Of a stretch of 64,000 nucleotides of DNA, positions 1-11,868 are shown piece after piece. The position numbers were made by a program, and so were the translations under genes. Position 1 is the first letter of the stretch, and every line of letters begins with the position of its first letter. The stretch spans positions 60,620 through 124,619 of the forward strand of contig QZCP01000096.1 of assembly GCA_003956705.1 (NCBI GenBank), read 5' to 3'. Below the pieces are notes generated by a model that had not been told where the DNA came from, did not search any database, and saw only the letters and a program-made list of their open reading frames with translations. This stretch comes from Brevipalpus yothersi. Lineage: Eukaryota > Arthropoda > Arachnida > Trombidiformes > Tenuipalpidae.

Positions 1-34
1 TGATTAGATTATTCATGAATCTTTTCATATCTAG

Positions 35-666
35 ATTCGATGTGCTTCATCCTGCCTCGTAGAGAGTTTGAATCGATCGATCAAAGACTTTACCGACAAG
101 CTCCGAGATAGTAATCAATCTGTTGGAGTGATAAGCTTAGAATTTTTTAAACGAAAAAAAACACGAGGTATGATGGTATTTTTCAATGACCCATCTTTGG
201 TTTGGGAAATTTGGTCAATTAAAATCACATTGGGTGAGTGATTAAACCAATTTGACTCATAATTGTACAATTATTCAATTGATAGCCATCGTGACTATAA
301 ATTTTTCAAAATATTGCAACAGTGAATGACGAATGCTCACGAACTGAGGAGATCGAAAATCTGCTTCTTGATAAACTGATCACAATAGTCCAAATCGTAA
401 ATGGAAGTCGATGCAATATACCTCAAATGCCTGATCAGCGAAATGTCGACTCGGTGTTCGATGTGTCCTATGAAGATGCTCAACCGTACTTGCATAGGGT
501 AAGTTTTGTCTCTTTTATTGTAACCAGAACCACAAATTAACTCTCTCTTATCTTTTCCGTAAAGATTACTTATCGGATTGGTAGTGGAAGCAATTCTAGT
601 CTCAATCAAGCTGGTGTAGGAGATTTGGGATTCAGGAAGTTCATCAAAGATGCTTTCGCATTGTAA
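35..666 (+). CDS. ATG101: Autophagy-related protein 101 (3' part)
   Basis: Three exons are visible: 35-233, 323-498 and 565-666, with GT..AG borders and a continuous frame; the 5' part lies outside the window. ATG101 is a HORMA-fold subunit of the ULK1/Atg1-ATG13-FIP200 kinase complex that starts autophagosome formation in the cytosol. The readable 159 residues follow the C-terminal half of the family: a helix ending in SLEFFKRKKTR, the segment VWEIWSIKIT, then IPQMPDQRNVDSVFD and AQPYLHRITY, and a final FRKFIKDAFAL, which resembles the family ending RRLIKDTLAL. A poly(A) signal AATAAA lies at 848-853. The upstream border at 33-34 is a proper AG acceptor, since the frame has a stop just before it. 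An LC3-type ATG8 gene lies 11 kb downstream, but nothing here shows the two are co-regulated. Confidence 0.88.
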
Positions 667-1249
667 ACTCTTGAAAGTTCCGATCTCATCTATGCATTGA
701 TAAATAAGCATATACCCTCAGCATCCTTTCCCTCTTGGACTTTTGTCTCCACAGACACACCATGCTCCTTTTTTCCTACAACTCTTGCATCACAGAATTT
801 TTTTCACTCTGTGACCATTTTGTGAAGGAAACTATTTATGATCAGTCAATAAAAATCAAAAATTGATCAACCACTTTTCACTTACCTTCAAAACTCATCA
901 TCAATTTTTCATACTCTCTAACTCACTTTATTCCCTGCCAACCAACAGATAATCCAATTCTACTTCTTTCAACTCTTTTCTAATCGAAATCCGCAATCAA
1001 ACTGCGTCTCAAACGATGAATTTTTCAAAATCACAATCGATGATGAAACATTTGTTTTTGTGCGTTTAAACAAGCGTCAAAATGTTTGTATATTTGAAAC
1101 TTCCCGCCTTGAATACAGATGATTTTGGTTTGCATGCTGTTCAATCGCATGTTCAACATCGTGTTTGTCTTCGTACTTTCGGCTTCCGAATTTACATGTC
1201 CTGTTTGTAAATTTTGTTTAATTGTGTGTTAAGTGTTTCTCCTTGAAGA
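667..1249. other. Intergenic and UTR stretch
   Basis: AT-rich sequence after ATG101, with its AATAAA at 848-853, followed by the presumed promoter and 5'UTR of the next gene. I see no further coding signal. Confidence 0.5.
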
Positions 1250-1534
1250 ATGGTTTTTGTCAAAAAGCGAGCACCACTCAATCCTAGGCGTGGAGCCTGG
1301 GCTAACTTGAAAAGTCTTTATCTTGATCCATTTAGATGGTGAGCTTTTTTCTAGACCCATGTTTTGCTATGAAATCGATGTTTCTGAATCTTAATTCATG
1401 ATGTATTCGATTATTTTATTCAAATAAATTTCATTTTCAGGCAAGTGATCAAAAGTTGGAGTCTATTTATTGGTGGTGTCTATTTCGCTAAGAAAGTTGG
1501 ACCTGCTCTTTTTGATAATGTCGAAGCTGCCTAG
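1250..1534 (+). CDS. Small mitochondrial membrane protein, TOM6-like
   Basis: Two exons, 1250-1338 and 1441-1534, encode 60 residues, split in a Trp codon. The protein has a basic N-terminus (VKKRAPLNPRRGAW), then LYLDPFRWQVIKSW and one hydrophobic helix (SLFIGGVYFAKKVG, about residues 36-49) with a short tail. The arrangement 'DPFR + hydrophobic helix of the LFxxGVxxAK type' resembles animal TOM6 (TOMM6), a tail-anchored subunit of the mitochondrial outer-membrane import complex. Small helical membrane proteins are hard to tell apart by eye, so another mitochondrial micro-subunit is possible. The splice borders, clean frame and ATG just upstream of the conserved part support a real gene. An AATAAA lies near 1799. 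The next gene, MIX23, is also mitochondrial. Confidence 0.55.
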
Positions 1535-2108
1535 ATTGTCTCACCTTCGAAAGGACCGATCTCCTTTTTTTGTTAATCGTTCACATGTAGTCCTTGGCCC
1601 TTTTTGAAATGGAATATTAGCTGATATCGCTCAAGAAATTTCATTTATTTCTCTAGATAAAGATTAAACTCATTATTCAATTCCTCTCATCATCTGGTCA
1701 CATCTGATTGATAATCTTCTGGAATGTTGAGGATGCAGCATACATCCTCGACTGGAAGGAGTGATTTTCTCCTCCTTCAATCATCAATCGAATAATGCAA
1801 ATAAAATATTCTTCTCATCCATCGATGGAATTGATTGAGTCAAATTGCTGATTATTTTACTGAATCTTCGTCTTTCTCGGAATTAATTAAAACGCTGGTA
1901 AATGCTAGCCACCACAGAAACATGCAGTGGCTCCGACAGCCATGTGCTTTTTTACACAACACAGTGCACATGAACCATTAATTTGAATACAGATTGAAAT
2001 GTTTCCACTTGTATCACGTTCGTGATCTCAACAATGTTTGGACTGCTAATGTCTTAGGACATTGACTCGTGAGGCGTTGATTGCTGTTGTTTTGAATTAC
2101 TTTGGATC
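1535..2108. other. Intergenic stretch
   Basis: 3'UTR of the TOM6-like gene, with an AATAAA near 1799-1804, and the upstream region of MIX23. No coding signal was recognised. Confidence 0.45.
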
Positions 2109-2917
2109 ATGGATGTCAAAGTGAACTCTTTGCCATGTGAAGATCTTTCAGCTTTTGAGGTGAGAATAGATGCCGGCTTTTGGCCATGTGAATGTATTGG
2201 CTTGCAGAGATGTTGATCTTGTTTTATTTTGTTAATGAAGGAAGCTCTGATGAAACTTAGAAAAATTGATGATCACATAATTTATGCCTTAAACACTACT
2301 GTGCCTGTTAATCCGATCCGTTCAAATCCATCGCAATTGACCAGTGATTGTAGCAGCTTATGGGATCAGGTAATTTCAATTTGATCGTCTTTATGGCCAT
2401 CAAACATTATCTTGTTGCGTTTGAATTTCTTGTGACAATTTATGGGAAAAATTTTTGTTCACTTTCAGCTCAACACATCCTACCTCAATAGAGAAAATGC
2501 CCTGAAAAAATGCGTTTCCTTGGCCTCGGGAAGTGTAGCAGAATTAAAAGCTCAACGAGAGAAACAAGAGAGTATTGATACAGTTAAGAAGCTCAAAAAA
2601 GAGCAAGCAAAAGTAATTAATCTCTCAGTTTGCACCCGGATAATTATGAAAATGCAATCCCAAAACGTATGTCAAGCCCATTGTTTATGATGAATTTTTT
2701 GCTTTTCAGCTTCGAATTTTTGAGAAGGAATTGGGTGTTGAGGAAATAATTCGCAACAGAAGTAAGAAAGTGAGTTTCAACTTCCAGATCTCGTCTACAT
2801 GTATTCTATAGATTCTCTAAAAAGATCTCTCTCACTTTCTTCAAATTACTTATTCTCTAGGTTTTCTATGAAAGATGTCGAAATTATTTTAAGCCACCGG
2901 TAGATGCTATTGTTTGA
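2109..2917 (+). CDS. MIX23: Mitochondrial matrix import factor 23
   Basis: Five exons (2109-2159, 2241-2369, 2469-2612, 2710-2769, 2861-2917), all in phase 0, encode 146 residues. The product matches MIX23/CCDC58 along its length: LRKIDDHIIYALNTTVP near residue 20, then a Leu/Lys/Glu-rich coiled coil with LKAQREKQ, a segment ELGVEEIIRNRSKKVF, and the ending ERCRNYFKPP. Cysteines sit at the family positions near DC, KKC and ERC. In yeast, MIX23 is an intermembrane-space protein that supports protein import into the matrix. Length is close to the human protein (144 aa). The start is the first ATG of the first exon, in a short MDVKVNSLPCEDL leader that is comparable to the human N-terminus. Confidence 0.9.
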
Positions 2918-4048
2918 CTCTTGGATTGTGTCTAATAATTTTACTGATGGATTTCAAGGGAATGCAATCATGTTGATGATCAACTTGTTTATCGAATCAA
3001 TCTTTTGCTGGAAACTTGATGTACGTACCAAATTTTGTAGATTAAATATGGATAATAGCTCTAACTAATCATCACATTTGCAAATAAGATTTTTGTAGAA
3101 AATTTATTTAGAGTAGACTTATGAATAGAAAAACTTTCAAGTGAAGTCTTCAAATCGAAATGGCGGTTTTTTGAGTTGATATCCTGTGCTTTACTTGCGT
3201 GTACCCGTCCACTTCTACACTTCTACTGTGAGATTATTATACTCAGACTACTAGTCTCTCAAGAACATGAGCTTATTTTTTGGAAAACTTGAACACTTCT
3301 CAACCCAGACAACTCATTAATTCATCATCAAGATTCACTTCAATGATGCGTAAGCCCGATAATCTCTCTTCGACAGTCAAGCCTCACATCAACAATCTAG
3401 ATGCCATGTGTCTTCCACCAAGATTTTTTAAGAAACCAATTGGTCATCTAACCATCTAAGATGATATGCATATCACAAGAATTTACAATCCTTCTAGAAT
3501 CAAAATGAATCGAAGATCTCAACATTCAATACTTTAAGATTCAGTAGAATGAGCAACATGGATGAGGAGGGCAAATTGTGAAAGTTGTTCTCGGCCGGAT
3601 CAGGAATCGCTTCATTCAGCATTGGAGCCAAAATTTTATATGCTCTCACATGAATTGACATTCCTCAAAGACCCATGACTGGGAAAAAGAATAGCAGATT
3701 AAGAGAAAAGATCAACTTGATGGTTCAAAGAACTATCAAATTGTTTTCTTTCACTCTTTCACTGATGAATCTCTGAGAAAATGCCGCATTCACAGTGATC
3801 ACATACACAATTATGACTCCATTATTTACCTTTAAAATCAGATATCTGTTCAATTTCATCATTTCCGGCGATAAACAACTAGGTCATAATCATCGAGTAT
3901 CCATTTAAAACACTCTCAAATGCACCCCTTTATCATCATCTTGGACATGATTAAAAAAATCATGCCAATCAAATAAGATCAAAGTTGTGTATGAAAGTCT
4001 CTCACTTTTTGAATTTTCACTTCACAAAGCAAGGTCTCAAGAACTAAT

Positions 4049-4062
4049 CCGATAGATGGCAG
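4049..4062 (+). promoter_or_regulatory. CTCF-like motif, copy 1
   Basis: The 14-mer CCGATAGATGGCAG matches the AGATGGCAG-type core of animal CTCF sites. It lies about 340 bp upstream of the ILRUN start and repeats 111 bp downstream in the same orientation. Function is inferred from the motif alone. Confidence 0.3.
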
Positions 4063-4159
4063 ACATGAAAAATTTTAGTAATGTTTACCATATCCAGCTG
4101 ATAACCACCAGAGTGAGCATTCATCGCTCAAGGCTAAACTATACCCCTCGTTCTCACAT

Positions 4160-4173
4160 CCACTAGATGGCAG
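4160..4173 (+). promoter_or_regulatory. CTCF-like motif, copy 2
   Basis: CCACTAGATGGCAG is a near-consensus core of the animal CTCF binding site. It is the second of two tandem, same-strand copies upstream of ILRUN, and the surrounding sequence otherwise differs between the copies. Confidence 0.4.
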
Positions 4174-4389
4174 AAGTGAAGAAATTCAAACTTTTAGGTA
4201 GGCAGTACTAAAATATTTAGTGTCCAAAAGGCTCTCTTGTGATGTTGATGCAATTCATAAACATCCTAAACATCATGAACAAATGATTCATGAGTTGGTT
4301 TGTGTGTGTGTATGTATGAATGTTTAAAAAGTAATCAGTTTTAAAAATTGAAAGCTTATTGGTCGATAAGTGACTCTTCTTCATCCAAT

Positions 4390-6311
4390 ATGGCTGTTAA
4401 GGGTGCCAATGGTGATCTTCACGATTTAGAGTCATCACTTTTACAGCAATTCAGCTGCCTCGCAACACAGGACAAAGATGTTCTGATACATGAATTTCAA
4501 AAGCTTCTATCACCGAATCAATTATCTGCTGAAGGGTGTGCTTTCTTCCTCGACATGAACAACTGGTAAGTAACATTATTGTTTCCCTGATTTGTGTATA
4601 TAGTCTTGGGTTGACGATGAATTTTCATCCATAGATGTCGAATAATCTCTTCTCTCTCTCTTTCTCATTCCAGGAATCTCCAGCAAGCTATTTGCACATA
4701 TTTTGATCTAGATTGTCCCAAGGAATGGCCAGGATGGCTAGAATCGATGCCCACGATGACATTGATAAAAGATGTCACGATTGGTGATGGTGAAGAGGTT
4801 CCACCGAACACTAGATTTCTTAAAACCTGGAAAATCCAGAACTCAGGTATGCTATCGATAATTAGTACAAGTATTGACTGACTGAAAATATCTTTCATAG
4901 TGGATGATAAGTTTTAGCATATCAAAAATTGAGGTTTTATCCGGAATTATTCAGTAATTATTTCACTTGACCATGGTTTTGATGATCTTTCTTGACATTG
5001 ATAAACAAACTTTCCTCTCAACGATTTCTTGTTCACAGTTTAAAGATGACTCAACAGTTTTGAAGACAAATATTGCTCTATTTCATCCATTCCTTCGATT
5101 CTAACCTCTCTTGAACTTGTGTCTCATTCAGAACAAAACAAAACACTCACTCTGACTTTTCATTTCAAATTCAATCATCTCCAGGCTCTGTCCGGTGGCC
5201 TCCCGACTGCTCACTCAAATTTGTTGATGGTAATTTGATGGGCCATTGTGATCGTGTTCTTGTGGGGCCCCTTGAACCGGGTCAAATAGCAGACATCTCT
5301 GTAGAAATGGTCAGTCCAGCGCAACCTGGGGATTATCAAGGTGTATGGCGAATGTCTTCAGCTAGTGGACATTTTTTCGGAGGTTTGTAATTCTTTTCTC
5401 AATTCCACCTTTATCCTTACTTGCCCAAAAATTCATTTTCTTATCTTGAAGCCTAGTTATGATATGTTTGGTATGCTTTACCACTTTATTGATGGCAGCA
5501 ACAACAACCATACAACAACTCTTTGAGGTTAGGAGGTCGCGAAAATGAGACTTCCATCCTTCTTTCATCTCTCTTCTAAGCACCTCACTCACATGATTGT
5601 GTAAGCTCAGGAGTGAACTGCTGAGTGTATAGAATTTCTATTTTGAGACAAGACTGGAATTGGGTGAAAAGTTTGCCGTCCGTCTGACCAAAATGTAGCT
5701 GATAAGTTAGATGCGCCATTCATGAGAATGAACACATTCTTGAGACTAATTTTTCATTGCCATTACTCTTTACAGAGCCTATTTGGGTGATAATCACTGT
5801 TGCAGAAGGTGGACTTCTAAGTTTGACACAACAAATGGAATCTTTTCATCAATTAGGAAATCATCCGAACCAAGTTTTAACAAATCCAAGTCCAAATCCG
5901 AACCCTTTTGGGGCAACTTCTCGACAATATTCAGACATTCGGATGTCGATGATGAACTCAGATCCTCAGTCCAAAGGAGATGGTAATCCATCTGATGACG
6001 ATATGAGATTAACAGCATCGACTGATACCGAGTCCCAGAATACAGAAAGAACATTTGGAAGCAATCAACCAACAGTACCTTTTCCAAATAATTCTACATG
6101 GTTAGGACTTAATTCTTCATTGCCTCAACCCTCTGATTCTATGGGAACATCATCCACTCAAAATGGTGTCAGTCCTTTTGTAAGCACACCTGAATTCGAG
6201 GATAACAAGCCAATAACAAGAAAAGATAAAAAAGAGCTCGCAAGGATGAACGAACCAAATAGAAACAGTCTTCCTCCAACGCCTCCACCATCTGAAGATA
6301 TGATTTTGTAG
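4390..6311 (+). CDS. ILRUN: ILRUN (UBA-like and NBR1-like domain protein, C6orf106 homolog)
   Basis: Four exons (4390-4565, 4674-4846, 5185-5382, 5776-6311) encode about 360 residues. The N-terminal UBA-like domain carries FSCLATQDKDVLIHEFQ and CAFFLDMNNWNLQQAI. It is followed by the NBR1-like (four-Trp, Ig-like) domain: VTIGDGEEVPPNTRFLKTW, SGSVRWPPDC, GPLEPGQIADISVEM, PGDYQGVWRM and EPIWVIITV. A long Ser/Pro/Asn-rich tail ends in PPTPPPSED. The human protein binds IRF3 and p300 and dampens antiviral and inflammatory transcription; only the domain order is visible here. The start chosen is ATG at 4390 (MAVKGANGDL), since upstream in-frame codons lack an ATG. The third intron is about 390 bp; the others are roughly 110-340 bp. 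A poly(A)-like AATAAA lies near 6762. Confidence 0.9.
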
Positions 6312-7292
6312 AGCGTTGAAAACCCATATTCAATGGCCTCTCATATCTTCATTTTTTGGAAGATTCGATAAAAATTGTTTCGGAAGTCAAATGGTCTTGA
6401 ATTCTCTTCTGTGGTATGGGTCCGGCCCTTCCGAGCCAGAACATTGTAATATGATCCATTCTTACAGAAACTCGTATACATTGACTGCTATCCATAAAAT
6501 GCGTTCGAAGTTCATCTTTACTATTTGTATATGAACCGAGCTCTAGAGTTTTCTCTATAAATTCAATAATCGTCGCTCAAGATAAATTTCAAAAGGTCAT
6601 TTTTTTCAACCAGACACTTGTTCCAGCGCACGCTTCTCAGATTGCGTCCTATAATCAAAGCTCCTACTATTGACAAAAAGTTGTTTATGTCAGAGCTATA
6701 TGACTGAACTTTAGCATTTGATCATCAAAATATAAGCTTTGAAAAAATGAGATTGTTGCTCAATAAAATACGGACCTGAGATAAACTGTTCACCCAACTG
6801 TTGGAAAAGAGCGGGAGATGCTCATCTTTTTAGATGCCTACTTCTAGTTCTCACTTGAAAGTTCGTTTTTCTTCTTCGAGGAATCCTATATGGGTACCTT
6901 GTCGACTTGGACTTTCAGAATTACAATGAATATGAGAGGATTGAAAAGTGAGATTTCGTTCCAAAAACAGTACAAAATCTTCTTGTCAGTCATATCCTGT
7001 GAAGGAGACTTATATTCTGCTCAATTTGCCAGTCTCGAAAAGACATACTCCTTTGGGTTTCATGTCAGGTCTTCGATTTCCCATTGACTTCATAACAAAC
7101 TGATATCATAATCCTCATGGACTCCATATAGATTTGAAGTTTAAATTGTTTCCAGGAACTTGTTCATTTGTTATGGGGTTGTTCTAGACATTTACTGAAA
7201 AACTAATGATACACTGTCCTAATAGATACAAGGTAAGCTGTTCTTGATGCTGTTACCCAGTGATTATTAGATTTGATCAAAATATTTCGGGA
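6312..7292. other. Intergenic region between convergent genes
   Basis: 3' sequences of ILRUN (+) and of the FAM162-like gene (-). Short open frames occur, but none has codon bias, splice support or a recognisable product. Confidence 0.4.
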
Positions 7293-7649
7293 TCAGCTTT
7301 TCATATTGTTGCAAAGCGAATCATAACGTTTGTGATGGCGTCGACTTGCTCCTCCGACAAAATATACGATCATTAACGAACAACCAAGCATCGCGGCGAT
7401 TGAAGTGTGAACCCTAAATTTGCTTCTGACCTTATGAGTAGTTGACCGGCTGTAGAAAGAATTAGATTTCGGTGAAAAGGGAAAATTTTGCAATAGTTCT
7501 GCTGTCCTTCAATGAGAAGGAATCGAAAATAACAACACTCACCTAACCATATTCGGTATCGCATCAGCGGATGGATAAGCTTTATACCAAACCAGTAATC
7601 TTTTATCCCATTTATCTGGTATAACATGATCTTTGGGCATGTTTGACAT
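7293..7649 (-). CDS. FAM162-like mitochondrial membrane protein
   Basis: Read on the minus strand, exon 7649-7543 is joined to 7506-7293 through a 36-base intron, giving 106 residues. The start MSNMPKDHVIPDKWDKRLLVW and the segment AYPSADAIPNMV align with the FAM162 signature (D-W-E-K-x-(I/L)-L-x-W then D-x-I-P). The C-terminal part VRSKFRV, a hydrophobic helix (AAMLGCSLMIVYFVGG) and a basic RRHHKRYDSL tail match the single membrane segment and tail of that family. FAM162 proteins (HGTD-P) are mitochondrial membrane proteins linked to hypoxia-induced cell death in mammals. The intron is very short for splicing, and the segment before the helix (PFSPKSNSFYSRSTTH) is not conserved. A further 5' exon with a presequence could exist. 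Confidence 0.6.
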
Positions 7650-8250
7650 TCTTAAACACCGATATTCACACTAATTCTGGTCACAATTGTGATCTTTACA
7701 CTCTCTCAAAAGTCAGACAACGATCAAAAGCATTGATACAGACTTGGAAGCACGATGTAAACAGAAGCTATCAGCTGATGCGCATTCCAGGTTTAAAGCT
7801 CTGTAACAAGTTGTGTAAGTTTGAGCAAAATTTTGAATTCAAGTACATGTATGCATCTTGAATTTATTCATCAGTATGTTTGATGGAAAAATTTTCTTAT
7901 TGCTCCATATTTTTGTGATGAATTGTGAATAGCGATTCATGGACATGCAATCACAATAAATTGCTAGAATTTCTCAGCTCATTGAATTTTGCTCTCTAGG
8001 AGTTCCTAATAGCGTGGTGGTAATTCGTATTAACTCACTTATTAGTGAAAGGAAGAACTTCATTCTCAAGGAACCGCAAAAATACTCTGAGGATTTGAGT
8101 CTCCAAAAATGATGGAGATGATTGAAAAAATGAAATGTGATGATAAATTTCAATTTAAATGACTGGATTAATTGATTGATTAGATTGATTAATTGAAAAA
8201 GAGATCAAGAAAATCAAGATGATATTGAGACTTGAGTGAGTTCATCAAGA
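7650..8250. other. Intergenic region
   Basis: Upstream of the FAM162-like gene. AT-rich, no supported gene; it ends in the dinucleotide repeat. Confidence 0.4.
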
Positions 8251-8507
<257 letters not shown>

Positions 8508-8886
8508 AGATTCTTAATGAAAGTCAGATTTATTAGGAATGATCGAATGGCTAACAAAAAATACATATTCAAAAGTGTTCCGACCCAAAGGATTAAATGT
8601 GCTGAGTCTTTCGATTTGGGGATGAAATTCTTGACTTGGAGTCAGATTTTGTTCTCCATCAGTGTGGGAGAAAAAATAGATGATAAAAAAAATTAACTCA
8701 TTTGAAATGATTTTGTGAAAGTTTTCATGTCAACTTTATTGATAAAAAAATTTTCGGTTGAGTGGCAAACAGAGCAATGAATGAAGATGTTGCAAACATA
8801 AATAAGTATCAACTTAACTAATGATTGTCAAGAAACGTAGAAAGATGCCTTTGAGATTCGACTGTTGGCTTGAATGCAAATTTTCC

Positions 8887-10821
8887 TCATTTGAGCGGTC
8901 GCCTCTTGCATTTGAATGTTTGATCGCATCGATCTCCTTTTGCAGCGCTCAGGATCTCATTCATCTTGAAAAATCGGAAAAGTTTGGTAGATTTTCTGTG
9001 AAATTTCGAAACAAAAAAAACAGAAGCATATCCAAATTAATAATAGAATGAGGAGAAAAAAGTGGAGAGGAAAAGAAATTCTTCGGCTACTTACAAACTC
9101 TCAATTGAAGTATAGTACGGCTTATTGTTAGTATCAGAGCTTGAATGTCGAAGGGCATTACAGAGAAACTGCTTAACACAGATTTCACTTTTCTCCATGG
9201 TTTTTTCATACTTTTCTATGAGTTTAGTCATTTGATCATGACGAGATAAACTTCTCTTCTTTCGGCCAACACCAGCAGCTGCCGAGGCCACTGGAACGCT
9301 AACAAAAGCTGGTACCATCGATGCCATTAGAATACCCAGAGGAAGTATTCCTAGTAGAAAACCTGCCAATCCTGACCATGAATTGACTCCTGAGGACTGT
9401 GATTTTCCTGGAGCTGTTTCACCATCATATGGTGCATAGAACCTTGTCGGATAGTAGCTCGTATACGGTGGATATCGATAAGGAGCAGGACCAACGTATT
9501 TCGGCGAGCTGAGAGCTGATTTAATCATGGGTAAATTTTTGAAATCACTATAAGAATCAGGGGATTCGTAATCTTCTTCAACATAGTCGGTCAACGGAGC
9601 TGTCGGAGGAGATCCTTGACCTGAGCCGCCAGTCTCGCCTACAGGAACAATATCTGGATAACGGTAAGGCTTGCCTTGCTTAGGATTCAAGGTCTTCGAT
9701 CTTGTCATGGATACCATGAAGGGATCTTGATAATAATATTTCTCTGCTGAATTAGTGTTACCATCACCAACTTCGTAAGTTGGAGCATCGTCATAAGGTT
9801 CTGGATTTAGAGGTCCGGAATGAAATTTGTCATTAATATAAGAGGATAGTGTATCCTTTTCTTTCTTCTTGGTTCCGCCACTTTGCACTGCTGGTGATTG
9901 TGTGGTGTTACTTTCTTGCATCAAGTTCTTGATTTTGGGTTTCGTTTTATCAACTGTTACAATAACAGGCTTTACTGGGGACTCGTTCGATTTCGATTTC
10001 TCGGGACCATCAAGACTCACAGTACCCGAGGTGGTCGAAGATACTTGCAATTGGCTATTAGACGAATCTGACCCTGATGATGTAGATGGAGTAGCCATTG
10101 GCTTAAGAACTGAGAGATTAGATTAGATTGGAGGTCAACATAAGAGTGGTCCAGTTTTTGAAACTTCGGATTACTTACTCGGTACAGTTTGAGGTGTTGT
10201 TTGTCCTCCATAGGTAAACGTGAAAGCTGTGTTCTGATGATTACGATGGGAAAGTTTTCCATAAGTTTCCGGTGAATAATAAAAAAGGTTTTTACTCTCA
10301 TTTCCGGGTAAGCCCTCAATTGAGACTGCTGGCGAAGATTGTGATAAAGGCAAAGAAGATGCTGATTGTACTGGTCGATGATTTGCAGCGTTAAGAGAAG
10401 CAAAATAGCTAGGGTCAAAAGCTAAAGCTGGCTCTGTATCGCTATTACGATCGGTCTCTGTGGCTGCTGGCTTATTTCTCATTTGTTTAGTTCGTTTGGC
10501 CGATTGTCGAGGTCTTTGAGGCCGTTTGGTTTCCTCTCCAACACTATCCATACTAGCTTCAGACTTGCTGACATTTGGAATAGATTCGCTCAAATCATGA
10601 TTATTTGACTTATGCTCCTTGATCGACGTCTCATTTGAACGTGAATCTTGATCGAGAGTTGATTGTATTTCTGAAGGCTCATCCTCACTTGTGTCCTTCG
10701 GACTAACAGCTCCACCATTCAATGAGCTGATAATGTTCAGTAAGAGTAATAACGTGATCATCATGTTGGCTCTATGATAAGATGATGATGACGATGGCTC
10801 ACTGAGATGTTGTGAACTCAT
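8887..10821 (-). CDS. Unrecognised secreted or membrane protein with furin-like site
   Basis: Three minus-strand exons (10821-10179, 10109-9095, 8995-8887) give 588 residues. The middle exon runs into a TAA at 9091, but the bases there read GTAAGT, a perfect donor; a polypyrimidine-CACAG acceptor at 8996-9000 restores the frame and ends the protein in Cys/Lys-rich CDQTFKCKRRPLK. Start: ATG 10821 (MSSQHLSEPS) or 10764 (MMITLLLLLNIISS), the latter giving a classical signal peptide. The body is low-complexity Ser/Thr/Pro with several NxS/T sites and Pro/Tyr-rich blocks. Near the C-terminus a long hydrophobic stretch (GFLLGILPLGILMASMVPAF) is followed by GRKKRS, a furin-type site, and paired Cys (ICVKQFLC). 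The layout recalls uncharacterised arthropod membrane or cuticle-associated proteins. I assign no function. Confidence 0.7.
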
Positions 10822-11868
10822 GACTCTAATTTTGCTCTGTAGAAGAGGTAGAGAGAGAGAGAATGAAACAATATAATGAGTTGAAACTCCTCCATTACTT
10901 TGATGATGCAATTTTTTTGTTTTTTTAGCTCAATGATTTTACTCAATCGGTTAGGGTGTTAAAAGTAATTTACGACAACATAAATCGTTATGGAATTTTT
11001 CGATACAAACTCAATCAGCCATTCAAAAGCATGATCAATCTATCCCAGACTTATGTTCTCGTAATGCTATCTCAACAAGGAAGTGAAGAATGATAGTTGT
11101 TAAGTAATCATATCAGCATCCATGTGTGTGTGTATGAGGGTGATTGATTGGTTAGAAAATCCTGATAATCACAAGATATGTGTTGAAAAATTCTCTCTTT
11201 CTCTCTCTCTCTCTACTTTTTTCTTCTGATTCTCAACCATAGAAACCCTCTTCGCTCTCTTCTCAAATCTTTTCAATTCGATTTTTTCTTGATTTCGATA
11301 AAAGTTCAAAAAAGTTCGAATATTCGTGAACTATATAGATGGCGCCCCATGTATGTATGACGTAATAATAGTTGAAAAATTCATAAACAAAGGCTGATGT
11401 TGTGTTTACATTTTTGTTTACTTGTGTGAAGCTGATCGATTAAAAGTCTTCAACAACAAATTAACCTTCATTTTGTCTTGTAATTGATTAAAGTGAGTGA
11501 AATTTTTTCATTAATTTATTATTATTTGTTGATAGTTTTGATCGAGAACTGTTCGAATTTTGATTCTGAGATGCTTAATTTATTCATTGACCATTGCTTT
11601 TTGCTTTACCTTGACTCTGCATTCTTGTAGATGGTAGTAATAATGAGGCTCGAATTTTTGTGGATGATTTTGTTTGTTCAATTTCGTGGTTTTATTAATA
11701 GAGAGATTGGTTAGAGATAGCTTATCTTTGAGTTCTGATCGATTTTTTCATATTGTACATACTATACTTGGCCTTTTATCTCACATGCAACTCTCTTTTC
11801 TTCTCTCTAGGTTGACACTCAATCTTATCTTTGTGTTGAACGTGTGTTTGTGTGTATAAAATCGTACG
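10822..11868. promoter_or_regulatory. Divergent promoter region
   Basis: About 1 kb shared by the minus-strand secreted protein and the plus-strand LC3 gene. It contains a CT-rich run (about 11194-11214), a TATAGATGGCGCC element at 11334-11346 (CTCF-like) and a TGACGTAA (CRE/PAR-bZIP type) at 11358-11365. An untranslated exon of LC3 may lie here. Confidence 0.4.

Larger units (their letters stand above)
2918..4389. other. Intergenic region upstream of ILRUN
   Basis: About 1.5 kb without a convincing ORF. It contains two copies of an insulator-like motif (listed separately at 4049 and 4160) and a short GT run near 4300, then the ILRUN 5' end. Confidence 0.45.

Noticed and set aside
322..540. 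Open frame starting at GTG read as a 72-aa protein
   Set aside because: It is the middle of ATG101; the start is an exon border, and the last 14 residues run into the intron.
9869..10126. Plus-strand 85-aa frame over the secreted protein gene
   Set aside because: Antisense shadow of the minus-strand CDS; no splice or homology support.
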